Shown piece by piece: positions 1 through 12,008 of a DNA stretch of 64,000 nucleotides (its first letter is position 1; each line of letters opens with the position of its first letter). Below the pieces are notes generated by a model. It was not told where the DNA came from. It searched no databases and saw nothing but the letters and a program-made list of their open reading frames with translations. Made by a program: the position numbers and the translations under genes. The DNA lies in the NCBI RefSeq assembly GCF_017168335.1, contig NZ_JABFAU010000005.1, positions 430,575-494,574 of the forward strand, written 5' to 3'. Source of the DNA: Rhodococcus sp. KRD162 (GTDB lineage: Bacteria > Actinomycetota > Actinomycetes > Mycobacteriales > Mycobacteriaceae).

Positions 1-1729
<1,729 letters not shown>

Positions 1730-1733
<4 letters not shown>

Positions 1734-3031
1734 ACGGTGGTGCCTTCCAATCTGAGGACGCTGGCGACGTGCACGACCACGTCGAGCTGCTCGAGAGATG
1801 CAACGGTTTCGGACAGGGCCGAGTCGGCCGCGAGGTGGGTGACCACCACGAGCCTGGCCCCGTCACCCGCCCCGTGCTGCCGCACGGTCGAAATGCTGAC
1901 GTCTCGCTTGGAGAACTCGGCCGCTACGGTGGCCAGCACACCGGGCCTGTCGGCAACCTGCATGCTGACGTAGTAGCGAGTGAGAATGTCACCCATGGGG
2001 GCCACCTTGAGCTTGGCGTACTTGGACTCGAGCGGGCCTCGTCCGCCGTAGAACTTGTTGCGCGCAGCCATCACCAGGTCGCCGAGCACCGCGGACGCGG
2101 TCGGCGAACCGCCCGCGCCCTGACCGTAGAACATCAACCGTCCGGCTGCCTCGGCTTCGACGACCACGGCGTTGAACGCGCCGTTCACCGAGGCCAAAGG
2201 GTGATTCAGAGGCACGAGCGCCGGGTAGACCCGAGCGGAGATCCGCTCCTTGCCCTTGGGCGTCACGATGCGTTCGCAGATGGCCAACAGCTTGATGGTG
2301 CAGTCCAAGGACTTCGCGGTTTCGAGATCGTCCGAGGTGATCTTGCTGATGCCCTCGCGGTAGACATCGCCAGCGGTCACCCGGGTATGGAACGCGATGG
2401 ACGCCAGAATGGCAGCCTTGGACGCCGCGTCGTAACCTTCGACGTCCGCGGTGGGGTCGGCTTCGGCGTAACCCAGACGCCCGGCCTCGGCAAGCGTTTC
2501 AGCGTAGTCCGCTCCGGTCTCGTCCATGGCCGAGAGAATGAAGTTGGTGGTGCCGTTGACGATTCCGGCGACCTTGTTCACACGGTCACCCGCGAGGGAC
2601 TGCATCAGGGGGCGAACGACCGGAATGGCTCCGGCCACGGCGGCCTCGAAATACAGGTCTGCGCGCGACTTCTCGGCCGCGTCTGCCAGCTCTCCGGTGT
2701 ACTCGGCCAACAGTGCCTTGTTCGCCGTGATGACGGACTTGCCCTTCTCGAGGGCAGAGAGCACGAGGGTGCGGGGAATGTCGATGCCGCCGAGCACCTC
2801 GACGACGATGTCGACGTCCTCGCGACCGACCAACTCGGCCGGGTCGTCGGTGAGCAGTTCGGCAGGAACACCGCGATCGCCGTCCACCCGGCGCACCGCG
2901 ATACCTCGAATTTCAAGTGGCGCACCGATTCTCGCCTCGAAATCCGCTGCGTTCTCGGTGATGATCCGGACGACCTCGCTGCCGACGTTTCCGAGCCCGA
3001 GTACCGCGACGCCTATCGGCTTCGATGTCAT
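1730..3031 (-). CDS. hom: Homoserine dehydrogenase
   Basis: Reduces aspartate semialdehyde to homoserine with NAD(P)H, the branch point toward threonine and methionine. It has 433 residues: an N-terminal Rossmann motif (GLGNVGSEV, about residues 12-20), a central catalytic domain with the NGTTNFIL segment, and a C-terminal ACT domain from about 350 ([20 protein letters not shown]), the usual site of threonine feedback control. The start overlaps the lysA stop by 4 bases, and its own stop overlaps the thrC start, so it is the middle gene of a coupled operon. Confidence 0.97.
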
Positions 3032-4449
3032 GACTGAACCTCCAAGCTGAGCAGATCTTCGATGGTTTCCCGCCGCAGGATCAGGCGCGACTGCCCGTCC
3101 CGGACTGCGACCACCGCGGGCCGCGTCAGCAGGTTGTAGCGACTGGACATGGAGTAGCAGTAGGCACCGGTGGCCGCGACAGCCAGCAGGTCACCGGGGC
3201 CGACATCGGCCGGCATCCATGTGTTCTTGATGACGATGTCGCCACTCTCGCAGTGCTTTCCGACCACGCGGGCCATGACTGCCTCGGCCTCGCTCGTGCG
3301 CGAGACCAATCGGCAATCGTATTCGGCCTGGTACAGCGAGGTCCGGATGTTGTCGCTCATTCCCCCGTCGACGCTGATGTAGCGACGGCGGGTCGCCTTG
3401 TCGACGGTGACATCCTTGATGGTCCCGACCTCGTACAGCGTCACCGTTCCCGGTCCGGCGATCGCGCGACCCGGTTCGACGGCAATGGTCGGCACCGGCA
3501 GACCCACTGCGGCCGATTCCGTCCGCACGATCTCGGTCAGCTTCGCGGCCAACTGCTCCACCGGCGGCGGATCGTCACTGGGCAGATACGAGATGCCCAT
3601 GCCGCCACCGAGATCGAGTGTCGATATCTGCGCGGTCTTGTCGACACCGAACTCCGAGACGATGTCTCGAAGCAGGCCGATCACCTTGTGCGCTGCCAGT
3701 TCGAAACCGTCGACCTCGAAAATCTGCGAGCCGATGTGACTGTGCAAACCGACGAGGCGCAGATTGTCGGCCGCGAACACCCGGCGCACCGCCTCGAGCG
3801 CCGAGCCGTCAGCGAGCGAGAAGCCGAACTTCTGGTCCTCGTGCGCGGTCGCGATGAACTCGTGCGTGTGCGCCTCGACTCCGACGGTGATGCGAACGAG
3901 GACGTCCTGAACCACTCCCGCGGCACCGGCGACCGCGTCGAGACGGTCGATCTCGATGGTCGAGTCGAGAACCACATGCTCGACGCCGGCGCGCACCCCC
4001 GCCTCGAGTTCGGCAACCGATTTGTTGTTGCCGTGCATGGCAATTCGGTCGGCGGGGAATCCGGCTGCCAACGCGATGGCCAGCTCGCCGCCGGAGCAGA
4101 TGTCCAGGGACAGTCCTTCGTCGGCAACCCAGCGAGCGATCTCGCCGCAGAGAAATGCCTTGGATGCGTAGTGCACCCGCTCGGTTGCCCCGAAGGCAGC
4201 AGCCATGTCGCGACAGCGCGAACGGAAGTCGTCCTCGTCGACGACGAACAACGGCGTGCCGTACTGCTCCGCGAGATCGGTCACCGAGACTCCGCCGAGC
4301 CGGACGGTTCCATCGCCGCCGCGCTCGGCGTTGCGGGGCCACACCTGCTCGGGCAGCGTCGTCATCTCCGACGCCACCGCCGGGCGCTCGGGCGTCGTCT
4401 GTTCGGCGGGACCACCGGCATGCTTGGGTCCCGCCGGATGTGCGCTCAC
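3028..4449 (-). CDS. lysA: Diaminopimelate decarboxylase LysA
   Basis: Decarboxylates meso-diaminopimelate to lysine, the last step of lysine synthesis. It is a fold-type III PLP enzyme of 473 residues: the PLP lysine is K97 in [17 protein letters not shown] is at 236-242, the glycine-rich LGGGMGI at 280-286, and the phosphate-binding EPGRAI at 325-330. The GTG at 4449 is preferred because it overlaps the argS stop (GTGA) and gives the usual N-terminus SAHPAGPKH. Longer readings upstream lie inside argS. It is co-transcribed with hom, thrC and thrB. Confidence 0.95.
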   Translation of the reverse strand: MSAHPAGPKHAGGPAEQTTPERPAVASEMTTLPEQVWPRNAERGGDGTVRLGGVSVTDLAEQYGTPLFVVDEDDFRSRCRDMAAAFGATERVHYASKAFLCGEIARWVADEGLSLDICSGGELAIALAAGFPADRIAMHGNNKSVAELEAGVRAGVEHVVLDSTIEIDRLDAVAGAAGVVQDVLVRITVGVEAHTHEFIATAHEDQKFGFSLADGSALEAVRRVFAADNLRLVGLHSHIGSQIFEVDGFELAAHKVIGLLRDIVSEFGVDKTAQISTLDLGGGMGISYLPSDDPPPVEQLAAKLTEIVRTESAAVGLPVPTIAVEPGRAIAGPGTVTLYEVGTIKDVTVDKATRRRYISVDGGMSDNIRTSLYQAEYDCRLVSRTSEAEAVMARVVGKHCESGDIVIKNTWMPADVGPGDLLAVAATGAYCYSMSSRYNLLTRPAVVAVRDGQSRLILRRETIEDLLSLEVQS

Positions 4450-6098
4450 ATGCGCTCCGGTGCGGTGACCCCGAGCAGTTCGAGGCCGTTGGCCAGAACC
4501 TGCCGGGTCGCGTTCCCCAACGCCAGTCGTGCGGTGTTCACAGCTCCGGGCTCCTCGTCTCCTTGTGGAAGTACTCGACACGCACCGTAGAAACGGTGGT
4601 AGGCACCCGCCAACTCCTCGAGATAGCGGGCAATTCGGTGGGGTTCACGTAGTTCGGCAGCACTGGCCACCACACGCGGGTACTCGCCGATCGTCCTGAT
4701 CAACTCGCCCTCCTGCTCGTGCGTCAGCAGGCTCAGATCGGGATTGTCGGCCGAGATCCCCAGTTCGGCGGCATTGCGTGCGAGCGAGGCCAAGCGGGCG
4801 TGCGCGTACTGGACGTAGTAGACGGGATTCTCGTTGCTCGCACTCGCCCAGAGAGCGAGGTCGATGTCGATGCTCGAGTCGACGGACGATCTGATCATGA
4901 CGTATCGAGAGGCGTCGACGCCGATGGCGTCGACCAGGCCGTCGAGGGTGATGACGGTTCCGGCGCGCTTGCTCATCTTCACCGCGACGCCGTCGCGCAC
5001 GAGGTTGACCATCTGCCCGATGAGCACCTCCACGGTGCCCGGATCGTCGCCGAAGGCTGCCGCAGCGGCCTTGAGTCGTCCGATGTATCCGTGGTGGTCG
5101 GCCCCGAGCATGTAGATGCACAGGTCGAAGCCGCGCTGGCGCTTGTTCTGGAAGTAGGCGATATCGCCTGCGATGTAGGCGGCGTTGCCGTCGCTCTTGA
5201 TGACGACACGATCCTTGTCGTCGCCGTACTCGGTGGATCGGAGCCACCAGGCACCGTCCTCCTCGTACAGACTGCCCGACGTCTTGAGGTACTCGACCGA
5301 TGCGTCGACGGCGCCCGAGTCGAACAGCGAGTTCTCGTGGAAGTACACGTCGAAATCGACGCCGAAATCGTGCAGGTTCGCCTTGATCCGGTCGAACATC
5401 AGCTCGGTTCCGATCGATCGGAACGTTTCTTCCTGTGCCTGCGGAGCCAGTTCGAGGGCCTGCGGCTCCCGGGCGAGCACCTGCGATGCGATCTCGGCGA
5501 TGTACTCGCCCGCGTATCCGTTCTCCGGTGCGGGTTCTCCCTTCGCCGCGGCGATGAGTGAGCGACTGAAACGGTCGATCTGAGCGCCGTGATCGTTGAA
5601 GTAGTACTCCCGGGTGACCTCCGCGCCGTGAGCGGTCAGGATGCGACCGAGTGCGTCGCCGACAGCAGCCCACCGGGTTCCGCCGAGATGCACCGGGCCC
5701 GTCGGGTTGGCCGAGACGAACTCGAGGTTGACCTTCTTGCCCGCCATCGACGATCCGCTGCCGAAGGCCGGGCCGTCGGCCAGCACTCGGGCAACGATTT
5801 CACCTTGCGCTGCGGCGGCCAACCTGATGTTCAGGAATCCGGGGCCTGCGACATCGGCGCTCGAGATCGCGGCATCGGCCGCGAGGGCCTCGGCGAGCCA
5901 ACCGGCGAAATCGCGAGGGTTGGCTCCGGCCTTCTTCGCCACCTGCAGCGCCACGTTGGTCGCGTAGTCGCCGTGCTCGGGGTTGCGGGGACGCTCGACG
6001 GTCAGTTTCGCAGGTAGAACGGATGCGTCGAGGCCGCGGTCGGCGAGCACCTTCGCGGCGGTCGCATGCAGCAGTTCGGCAAGATCGGCGGGAGTCAC
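4446..6098 (-). CDS. argS: Arginyl-tRNA synthetase
   Basis: Charges tRNA-Arg with arginine. The 550-residue class I enzyme carries an N-terminal domain typical of ArgRS, the HIGH-type signature as HLGG at 137-140 after NPTGPV, the KMSKR signature near residue 373, and a C-terminal DALR anticodon-binding domain. The start is GTG at 6098. It heads the operon and overlaps lysA by 4 bases. The same linkage of argS to lysA is known from corynebacteria and mycobacteria, where argS and lysA are co-transcribed. Confidence 0.97.
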   Translation of the reverse strand: MTPADLAELLHATAAKVLADRGLDASVLPAKLTVERPRNPEHGDYATNVALQVAKKAGANPRDFAGWLAEALAADAAISSADVAGPGFLNIRLAAAAQGEIVARVLADGPAFGSGSSMAGKKVNLEFVSANPTGPVHLGGTRWAAVGDALGRILTAHGAEVTREYYFNDHGAQIDRFSRSLIAAAKGEPAPENGYAGEYIAEIASQVLAREPQALELAPQAQEETFRSIGTELMFDRIKANLHDFGVDFDVYFHENSLFDSGAVDASVEYLKTSGSLYEEDGAWWLRSTEYGDDKDRVVIKSDGNAAYIAGDIAYFQNKRQRGFDLCIYMLGADHHGYIGRLKAAAAAFGDDPGTVEVLIGQMVNLVRDGVAVKMSKRAGTVITLDGLVDAIGVDASRYVMIRSSVDSSIDIDLALWASASNENPVYYVQYAHARLASLARNAAELGISADNPDLSLLTHEQEGELIRTIGEYPRVVASAAELREPHRIARYLEELAGAYHRFYGACRVLPQGDEEPGAVNTARLALGNATRQVLANGLELLGVTAPERM

Positions 6099-6106
6099 AG
6101 GTAGCT

Positions 6107-6112
6107 ATCCTA
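6107..6112 (-). promoter_or_regulatory. Candidate -10 element for the argS operon
   Basis: Reading the minus strand, TAGGAT sits 8 bases before the argS GTG. This spacing puts the transcription start at or within a couple of bases of the start codon, so the operon may be leaderless. No clear -35 hexamer or strong Shine-Dalgarno was seen. Assignment is by eye. Confidence 0.4.
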
Positions 6113-6329
6113 TTGGCTGGTGCGCGGCGTGCTCGCATGCACTGCCCGTCCGCTTCCGCGCTCACCCGGTCGATGCGGACGCCGCAGGCTCTGAGCACGC
6201 TCTCAGGCAGAGAACGTACAGTAAGGGCGCTCTGCGGAGATGATGCATCGTTACCGCCGTCACCAGCAGAAACGAATCAACAGCGCCACCGACCACCCAC
6301 TTTCCTCGACTGAGAGAGCAACCACAGCG

Positions 6330-7211
6330 ATGCCAACGGGTCCCGACAAAGGCAACCAGAACAAGTCGGCTGCGAAGGCAAACAAAGCCATCAACGCGGC
6401 CAACAAGAAGTCCGCAGGCAAGAAGAAGAGCGGCGTGCCCGCCGCCAAGGGGCGGCAGATCCCCTGGCTGACCGTTGCCGGTGTCGTTGTGGTCCTCGGT
6501 CTCGTCGCGGGCCTCGGGTTCAACCTGTACCCGAAGTACCAGGACAGTGCCGAGGCGAAGAAGTTCTCGCCCAGCGAGAGCAATCAGGATCCGTCGACCG
6601 ATATCGACGGGGTCGTGGTGAAGGACTATCCGGCGGCCCTGCACGTCGCACGCTCGCAGCGAGTCGCCTACGACCAGTCGCCGCCGTTCGGTGGACCGCA
6701 CGATGCCGTGTGGGCCACCTGCACCGGCATTGTCTACCCCGAGGCCATTCGCTCCGAAAATGCGGTGCATTCGCTCGAGCACGGTGCCGTCTGGATCACG
6801 TACAACCCTGATGATCTGAGCGCGGACCAGATTCAGACGCTGGCCGATCGCGTCGACGGTGAAACTCAGATGATGATGTCGCCGTACCCCGGCCTCGACA
6901 GTCCGGTTTCGCTGCAATCCTGGGGCCACCAACTCAAGCTGGACAGTGTGGACGACGCACGCATCAGCCAGTTCATCTCGGCCCTGCGCCTCAACCGTTT
7001 CGCCTACCCCGAGGTCGGTGCCAGCTGCGCATCGGTGCCCGGAACCGGCGACAACGCCTTCGACCCGGACAACCCGCCCCTGTTCGACGCATCCGCACCC
7101 GGCCCCGACGCGGTGCCGATGGACGGCGGCGGCATTGCTCCCGATACGAGCGAGACCGGTGGAGCAGGCGGAATGCAGCTGCCGAGCGACCTGCAGATCC
7201 CGTCGAACTGA
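6330..7211 (+). CDS. DUF3105 membrane-anchored protein
   Basis: Function unknown. From the ATG at 6330 the protein has 293 residues: a lysine/alanine-rich cytoplasmic N-terminus (1-42), one membrane segment at about 43-65, then an extracytoplasmic DUF3105 domain with the diagnostic SLEHGAVWITYNP and a CTG/CAS cysteine pair. The C-terminal 70 residues are proline/glycine-rich. An upstream in-frame ATG at 6240 exists, but the added 30 residues are low in actinobacterial character, so 6330 is preferred. It overlaps the following DUF305 gene by one base (TGATG), so the two probably act together at the envelope. Confidence 0.85.
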   Translation: MPTGPDKGNQNKSAAKANKAINAANKKSAGKKKSGVPAAKGRQIPWLTVAGVVVVLGLVAGLGFNLYPKYQDSAEAKKFSPSESNQDPSTDIDGVVVKDYPAALHVARSQRVAYDQSPPFGGPHDAVWATCTGIVYPEAIRSENAVHSLEHGAVWITYNPDDLSADQIQTLADRVDGETQMMMSPYPGLDSPVSLQSWGHQLKLDSVDDARISQFISALRLNRFAYPEVGASCASVPGTGDNAFDPDNPPLFDASAPGPDAVPMDGGGIAPDTSETGGAGGMQLPSDLQIPSN

Positions 7212-7930
7212 TGACCGAGACGACGACCGACAACGCGCCGACGCCTGACTCCGCAGGCAAGCCCAGCCAACGCGTCGCGCTGGTGGCGCTTGCTCTGATT
7301 GCCGTCCTCGCCATCGGGTTCGCGTTGGGCTTTCTGGTCAAGAGCCCGTTCCGAGACGGCGACAACTCACCCGCAGCGGACTCGGTGGATGTCGGCTTCG
7401 CTCAGGACATGACCGTGCACCACGAGCAGGCGATCGAGATGGCCGCGGTGGCGTTGACCAATGCCTCCGATCAGGCAGTCAAGAGCTTGGCGTTCGACAT
7501 ACTCACATCTCAGCAAAACCAGGTGGGACAGATGCAGGGCTGGTTGGCTCTGTGGGATCGTGCACCGATCTCCACCGACGGTTACATGGGGTGGATGAGC
7601 GAGGACGACGCACACGGACATGCGGCCAACGGGATGTCGATGGATGCCGGATCTGGCGATCCCACCAGGGCGATGCCGGGCATGGCCAACTCGACCGAAC
7701 TCGCAGCGCTTCGACAGGCCACGGGCTCGGACGTGGACGTGCTGTTTCTGCAGCTCATGCTGCGCCACCACGAGGGCGGCCTGGCGATGATGGAGTACGC
7801 CACCACCCACGCGCAGTCACCTGCGGTGATCAACTTGGCCAAGTCCATGGTCGAAACACAATCCGGCGAGTCGACGCTGATGAAGCAGATGCTCGCCGCG
7901 AAGGGTGCGCAGCCACTGCCACTGGGGTGA
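7211..7930 (+). CDS. DUF305 family membrane-anchored protein
   Basis: Function unproven; DUF305 proteins are often linked to metal, especially copper, handling. The 239 residues carry one membrane segment at 21-43 and two copies of the family's helix pair, with HHEQA at 70-74 and RHHEGG at 185-190, and a methionine/histidine-rich linker (HGHAANGMSMD...MPGM) between them. The paired histidines and methionines could bind metal, which is an inference. It is translationally coupled to the DUF3105 gene by a TGATG overlap. Confidence 0.88.
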   Translation: MTETTTDNAPTPDSAGKPSQRVALVALALIAVLAIGFALGFLVKSPFRDGDNSPAADSVDVGFAQDMTVHHEQAIEMAAVALTNASDQAVKSLAFDILTSQQNQVGQMQGWLALWDRAPISTDGYMGWMSEDDAHGHAANGMSMDAGSGDPTRAMPGMANSTELAALRQATGSDVDVLFLQLMLRHHEGGLAMMEYATTHAQSPAVINLAKSMVETQSGESTLMKQMLAAKGAQPLPLG

Positions 7931-7998
7931 TTTCGACTCCGGCCGCGTATGCGCTAGTCTTTCGTACAGCCCAACAGGCACACCGGCCTCGCCGGTGC

Positions 7999-8071
7999 GC
8001 CCCCGTAGCTCAGGGGATAGAGCGTTCGCCTCCGGAGCGAAAGGCCGCAGGTTCGAATCCTGCCGGGGGCA
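7999..8071 (+). tRNA. tRNA-Arg (anticodon CCG)
   Basis: A full cloverleaf is visible: acceptor stem GCCCCCG pairs with CGGGGGC at 8064-8070, a D arm GCTC/GAGC, an anticodon stem TTCGC/GCGAA enclosing the loop CTCCGGA with anticodon CCG, and a T arm GCAGG-TTCGAAT-CCTGC. The discriminator is A at 8071 and CCA is not encoded. It reads CGG arginine codons, frequent in this high-GC genome. Confidence 0.95.
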
Positions 8072-8131
8072 CACATTTTTCACGCCGGCCACCTGCTCCG
8101 GGTGCCCGCTCGACCGAGACGGTGGACTCCC

Positions 8132-9061
8132 ATGTCGGAGGATCTCCCCCATATCGAGTCGGTCGTCGACACCCTGTACTCACTTGCGCCCGCCGATTTC
8201 GTCGCACGCCGGTCCGCGTACGCCACCGAGTTCAAGAAGGCCGGAGACAAGGCCGGAGCCGCCAGGATCGGTGCCCTCCGTAAGCCCACCGTCGTGGCGT
8301 GGTTGATCAACAATCTGGCCCGGCAGGACGAGTCGGCCCTGGCCGAACTGTTCGACCTCGGCGAGCAACTCGAACGGGCCCAGCAGCGCGGCGACGGGCG
8401 TCGATTACGTGAGTTGTCCACTGCTCGAAGCACTTCGATACGCGCCCTCACCGAAACGGCCGTCTCGCTCGGACACGATCTTGGCATCACCGTCGGTGAC
8501 AACGCTGTGCGCGAGATTGGCAACACCCTGAACGCGGCGATGGCCGACCTCGACGTTCGCGACCGCGTTCGCGCGGGCAGGACCGTGGCGGCCGAAACCT
8601 ACAGTGGCTTCGGACCTGCCCTGCTCTCGCTCGTTCCGAACGCCCCGAAGGACGACGACACAGCGGATGACGACACAGAGCAGGACGACGACACAGAGCA
8701 GGACGACGACACAGAGCAGGACGCCGCACCGGAGACCGAGGACGATCGGTCGACCATCGACGAAGCAGAACGGAACCGTCTGCTCGCCGAACTCGACTCT
8801 GCCGAGGCCGAGCTCGATACCGCGCGAATCGACGCCGAGGAAGCCACGGCCGAGCACCAACGATGCGAGGCCGAACTACACAGCGCTGCAGCAGAGGTCG
8901 CGCGGATCGAGTCCGAACTCGATGCGGCGAAAGCCCGGGCCCGACAAGCACGGAAGGCATCGAAGGCAAGCTCGGTAGACGTGCGTTCGGCGATGGACGT
9001 GCACGAGGCTGCCCGCGCTCGGGTCGCCGAAGCCCGGTCGGCACTCGATGCCCTGACCTGA
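8132..9061 (+). CDS. Coiled-coil protein of unknown function
   Basis: Not a family I can name. From the ATG at 8132 it has 309 residues: a helical N-terminal domain (about 1-170, with a VAWLINNLAR segment), an acidic linker of three DDTEQD repeats, then a long alanine/glutamate/arginine-rich coiled coil to the C-terminus. The start 30 bases upstream at 8102 is less likely because the extra residues are arginine/proline-rich noise. It follows the tRNA gene and has no clear operon partner. An actinobacterial cytoplasmic structural or adaptor role is possible but unsupported. Confidence 0.75.
   Translation: MSEDLPHIESVVDTLYSLAPADFVARRSAYATEFKKAGDKAGAARIGALRKPTVVAWLINNLARQDESALAELFDLGEQLERAQQRGDGRRLRELSTARSTSIRALTETAVSLGHDLGITVGDNAVREIGNTLNAAMADLDVRDRVRAGRTVAAETYSGFGPALLSLVPNAPKDDDTADDDTEQDDDTEQDDDTEQDAAPETEDDRSTIDEAERNRLLAELDSAEAELDTARIDAEEATAEHQRCEAELHSAAAEVARIESELDAAKARARQARKASKASSVDVRSAMDVHEAARARVAEARSALDALT
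8669..8722 (+). repeat. Three exact 18-bp tandem repeats inside a coding region
   Basis: The unit gacgacacagagcaggac occurs at 8669, 8687 and 8705 without mismatch, and it encodes DDTEQD three times in the acidic linker of the coiled-coil protein. As 18 is a multiple of 3, copy-number change would keep the frame. Confidence 0.95.
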
Positions 9062-9075
9062 CCTACCCTGGCGTG

Positions 9076-9663
9076 GTGACCACACGATGGCAGGCCGAGA
9101 ACTCTGCAGCCGATTCCAAGCGATACATCGAAAGATTCGACCGCCTGGCCGAGCGAGGCGTGGACCTGCACGGTGAGGCCCGGATGGTCGATGCGCTGGT
9201 CTCCCCTGCGTCGAACATCCTCGATGCCGGATGCGGCACAGGCAGGCTCGGTGCCGAACTCGCTCGCCGCGGACACCGGGTGACTGCGGTGGATCTCGAT
9301 CCGGTTCTGGCGGAGGCCGCGCGAGCACACCCCGAACTCGACGTGCATGTCGCCGATCTGACGACGCTGGATCTGGGACGGACGTTCGATGCAGCCGTGG
9401 CAGCGGGCAACGTACTGGTCTTCATGAAGCCCGGTACCGAACGCGCAGCGCTCCAACGTATCTGGGCCCACCTGACCGACGGCGGGGTGTTCGTCACCGG
9501 GTTCGCCACCGATCGGGAGTACACGGTGGACATGCTCGACCAGGATCTGGCTGCGACCGGGTTCGATGTAGAACATCGTTTCGCGACGTGGGATCTGAGG
9601 CCCTGGCGAACCGACGCGGACTGGGCTGTCACGGTGGCACGGAAGGCCGCATTGTTGGCATGA
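9076..9663 (+). CDS. Class I SAM-dependent methyltransferase
   Basis: Predicted to transfer a methyl group from S-adenosylmethionine to an unknown acceptor. The 195 residues hold motif I ILDAGCGTGRLG at 48-59, the acidic motif II (AVDLDP) and a later GGVFVTGF strand. It starts at GTG 9076; GTG 9073 is equally possible. It follows the coiled-coil gene by 14 bases on the same strand. A small-molecule methylase is the best guess; nothing in the sequence names the substrate. Confidence 0.85.
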   Translation: MTTRWQAENSAADSKRYIERFDRLAERGVDLHGEARMVDALVSPASNILDAGCGTGRLGAELARRGHRVTAVDLDPVLAEAARAHPELDVHVADLTTLDLGRTFDAAVAAGNVLVFMKPGTERAALQRIWAHLTDGGVFVTGFATDREYTVDMLDQDLAATGFDVEHRFATWDLRPWRTDADWAVTVARKAALLA

Positions 9664-9747
9664 GAGTTCGAACGATCGCGTGATCGCGATCGAATCTCGA
9701 CTCATACGACGGGCACGCGAACCGGACACCGTGGGAGGATGGTCGGT

Positions 9748-10281
9748 ATGCCTGCACCGTCTCCGCTTCCACTCGACCCCATTGCAGAGGCCCACCGACA
9801 GTGGACCGAGCACGGGTGGCCCGAGGCCGCCGACGGTATGGCGGCCGTGACGTCGTTGATGCGCGCTCAGCAGATCATGCTGGCACGGGTCGAGGAAGCT
9901 CTCAAGCCCACGGGACTGACCTTCTCGCGGTACGAGCTGCTGACGTTGCTGACGTTCACCAAGAACGGCGCGCTACCGATGGCGAAGGCCAGTGCGCGTC
10001 TGCAGGTGCATCCCACGAGTGTGACCAATGCTGTCGACCGTCTCGAATCGGTGGGATACGTTCGGCGCATTCCGCATCCGAGCGATCGACGCACCACTCT
10101 GGTCGAAATCACCGATCAGGGACGCACGTTGGCGCTCGAGGCCACCGAGCGTCTGAACTCGCTGGTGTTCGCCCAACCCGGCCTCGCGCGCGACAAGTTG
10201 CTCGGGCTCATCCGCATCTTGGCGGAACTGCGTTCCGATGCAGGCGATTTCGACAGTGATGACATATCCACATCGTTCTGA
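9748..10281 (+). CDS. MarR-family transcriptional regulator
   Basis: Predicted DNA-binding repressor. The 177 residues carry a winged helix: LTFSRYELLTLL, the recognition helix region SARLQVHPTSVTNAVDRLE, and the wing RIPHPSDRRTTLVEIT. The ATG at 9748 is chosen because the GGGAGG at 9733-9738 is 9 bases upstream; an ATG at 9739 would be too close. No divergent target gene is visible, so its regulon is unknown. The N-terminus is longer than in minimal MarR proteins. Confidence 0.9.
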   Translation: MPAPSPLPLDPIAEAHRQWTEHGWPEAADGMAAVTSLMRAQQIMLARVEEALKPTGLTFSRYELLTLLTFTKNGALPMAKASARLQVHPTSVTNAVDRLESVGYVRRIPHPSDRRTTLVEITDQGRTLALEATERLNSLVFAQPGLARDKLLGLIRILAELRSDAGDFDSDDISTSF

Positions 10282-10383
10282 GTTCTGTGGTGACTGATCA
10301 CAAATTAATGGCACACCCGTACCGCTCGTGGTGGAATGTCCTTGTGAACAGGGCGGAGTCGATCTGCTGAAGGGCGGGGCCGG

Positions 10384-11208
10384 GTGCTGGTGTTGGGGGT
10401 CGGAGCGGGTGCGCACGGTGCACGCGCAATTCTGACGTATCTGGACAGCCCGCACCGCACGCCCATCGTCTCTCGTACGGTGCGCCGCGCGCCCGGGCAG
10501 TCGTTGGCCACCACGATTGCCACCGGCGTCGACGCCATCCACTCCATCGCCGGAGCCATGTCGCTACCGGTGCAGTTCTCCGCCATCGCATACCGAGTGG
10601 CGACCGATCCGGGTACGGTCGCCACCAGCGGCACTGCCCGCACTGCGTCACTGGTACCGGAAACCGCTGCGCAAGTGCGCTACCTGCGTTTCATCGGACT
10701 GGTTCCCAATCACGGGGTCACGGTGCTGTGCGATATCGGTAGTACCGGCACCACGGTCACCGTCATCGATCTCGCGTCCTCCCGCACACTCATGGCGCGG
10801 CGCACTGCCACATTCTGCGGAGACGATCTCGATCATTCGGTCCGCCGACTGCTCTCATCGAACGGCGTGCGTGTCGACATCGATGCAAGCCGTGCCATCA
10901 AGGAGCAACTCAGCGTCGACTCCGTCGTCAGCACGACGGACACCGCAGGCGCGGCGCGTCATGTGTTGACCCGGCGCGACTTCGACGATCTCATTGCCGG
11001 GCCGGTGCGGTACGCAGGCATGCTGGTGGAGCAGACGCTCCAATTGTCCGGAGCCAGAGCGCAGTCCATCGTCGTGGTGGGCGGCGGTGCGAACATCACG
11101 TCGATAGCTCGGTTGCTGGAGAAGCGAACTGGCTTGACCACTCTGGTGCCGTCGATGCCGGAGTTGGTCTCGGCCCGCGGCGCCGCCCTGCTGTCTCCCG
11201 ACAGGTAG
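10384..11208 (+). CDS. Hsp70/actin-like ATPase-fold protein
   Basis: Function unknown. The 274 residues keep the actin/Hsp70 ATPase layout without the DnaK substrate-binding domain: a degenerate first phosphate loop (LGVGAGAHGAR), a second phosphate motif CDIGSTGTTVTVID near 117-130, and the adenosine motif SIVVVGGGAN near 235. DnaK is about 600 residues, so this is a stand-alone nucleotide-binding domain. It starts at GTG 10384; upstream in-frame starts are blocked by a stop. Such short proteins occur in Rhodococcus and Nocardia, often without a named role. Confidence 0.72.
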   Translation: MLVLGVGAGAHGARAILTYLDSPHRTPIVSRTVRRAPGQSLATTIATGVDAIHSIAGAMSLPVQFSAIAYRVATDPGTVATSGTARTASLVPETAAQVRYLRFIGLVPNHGVTVLCDIGSTGTTVTVIDLASSRTLMARRTATFCGDDLDHSVRRLLSSNGVRVDIDASRAIKEQLSVDSVVSTTDTAGAARHVLTRRDFDDLIAGPVRYAGMLVEQTLQLSGARAQSIVVVGGGANITSIARLLEKRTGLTTLVPSMPELVSARGAALLSPDR

Positions 11209-11231
11209 AGCGGCACCGCGAAAGACCGGCA

Positions 11232-12008
11232 CTACCGGTGTTTGAAGTCCGGCGTCCGCTTCTCGATGAACGCCGACATGCCTTCCTTCTGATCCTCGGT
11301 TGCGAAGATCGAATGAAACACCCGGCGCTCGAACAGCACGCCCTCGCGCAGGCTCGACTCGAACGATCTGTTCACCGCCTCTTTCGCCATCATGGTGACC
11401 GGCAGCGACATCCCGGCAATGGTCGTCGCCGTCGCGATGGCGTCGTCGAGGAGATCCGCGACCGGCACGATGCGCGAGACGAGGCCGGCTCGCTCGGCCT
11501 CGTCGACCTTCATGTTGCGGCCGGTCAAACACATCTCCATGGCCTTTGCCTTTCCTACCGCGCGGGTCAGCCGCTGTGACCCACCGATTCCCGGAATGAC
11601 GCCCAGCTTGATCTCCGGTTGCCCGAATACCGCTGTGTCGGAGGCGATCAGCACATCACAGAGCATCGCCAGTTCGCACCCGCCGCCGAGCGCGTAACCG
11701 GACACCGCCGCGATCAGCGGTGTTCGAGCCGAGGCCAACCTGTCCCATGCTGCGAAGAAATCCTCGAGGTAGACATCCATGTACGACTTCGGCTGCATCT
11801 CCTTGATATCGGCACCAGCGGCGAACGCCCGCTCGGATCCGGTGATCAGAATTGCACCGATGCCCGAGTCGGCGTCGAGCTCCTCGACCACCGAGACGAC
11901 CTCCCGCATCAACTGAGAGTTGAGCGCGTTGAGCGCCTTGGGGCGGTTGAGTGTGATGATGCCGACGCGTCCCCGACGCTCGAGCAGAATTGTCTCGAAA
12001 TCACTCAC
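11232..12008 (-). CDS. Enoyl-CoA hydratase (crotonase), valine pathway
   Basis: Hydrates enoyl-CoA, here probably methacrylyl-CoA to 3-hydroxyisobutyryl-CoA. It has 258 residues, close to the EchA8 type. The oxyanion-hole segments [11 protein letters not shown] (61-71) and [11 protein letters not shown] (105-115) are intact, and both catalytic glutamates are present, E112 and E132 (PEIKLG). The GTG at 12008 overlaps the mmsB stop (GTGA). It is the last gene of the five-gene valine operon, which is the basis for naming the substrate; a general beta-oxidation role cannot be excluded. Confidence 0.92.
   Translation of the reverse strand: MSDFETILLERRGRVGIITLNRPKALNALNSQLMREVVSVVEELDADSGIGAILITGSERAFAAGADIKEMQPKSYMDVYLEDFFAAWDRLASARTPLIAAVSGYALGGGCELAMLCDVLIASDTAVFGQPEIKLGVIPGIGGSQRLTRAVGKAKAMEMCLTGRNMKVDEAERAGLVSRIVPVADLLDDAIATATTIAGMSLPVTMMAKEAVNRSFESSLREGVLFERRVFHSIFATEDQKEGMSAFIEKRTPDFKHR

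Noticed and set aside
1769-3037. Long plus-strand open frames opposite hom, lysA, argS and other genes
   Set aside because: They mirror strong GC3-biased genes on the other strand, have no ribosome sites and no recognisable domains.
10286-10302. Crp-like palindrome TGTGG...CACA after the MarR gene
   Set aside because: The spacing between half-sites does not fit the 6-base Crp rule.
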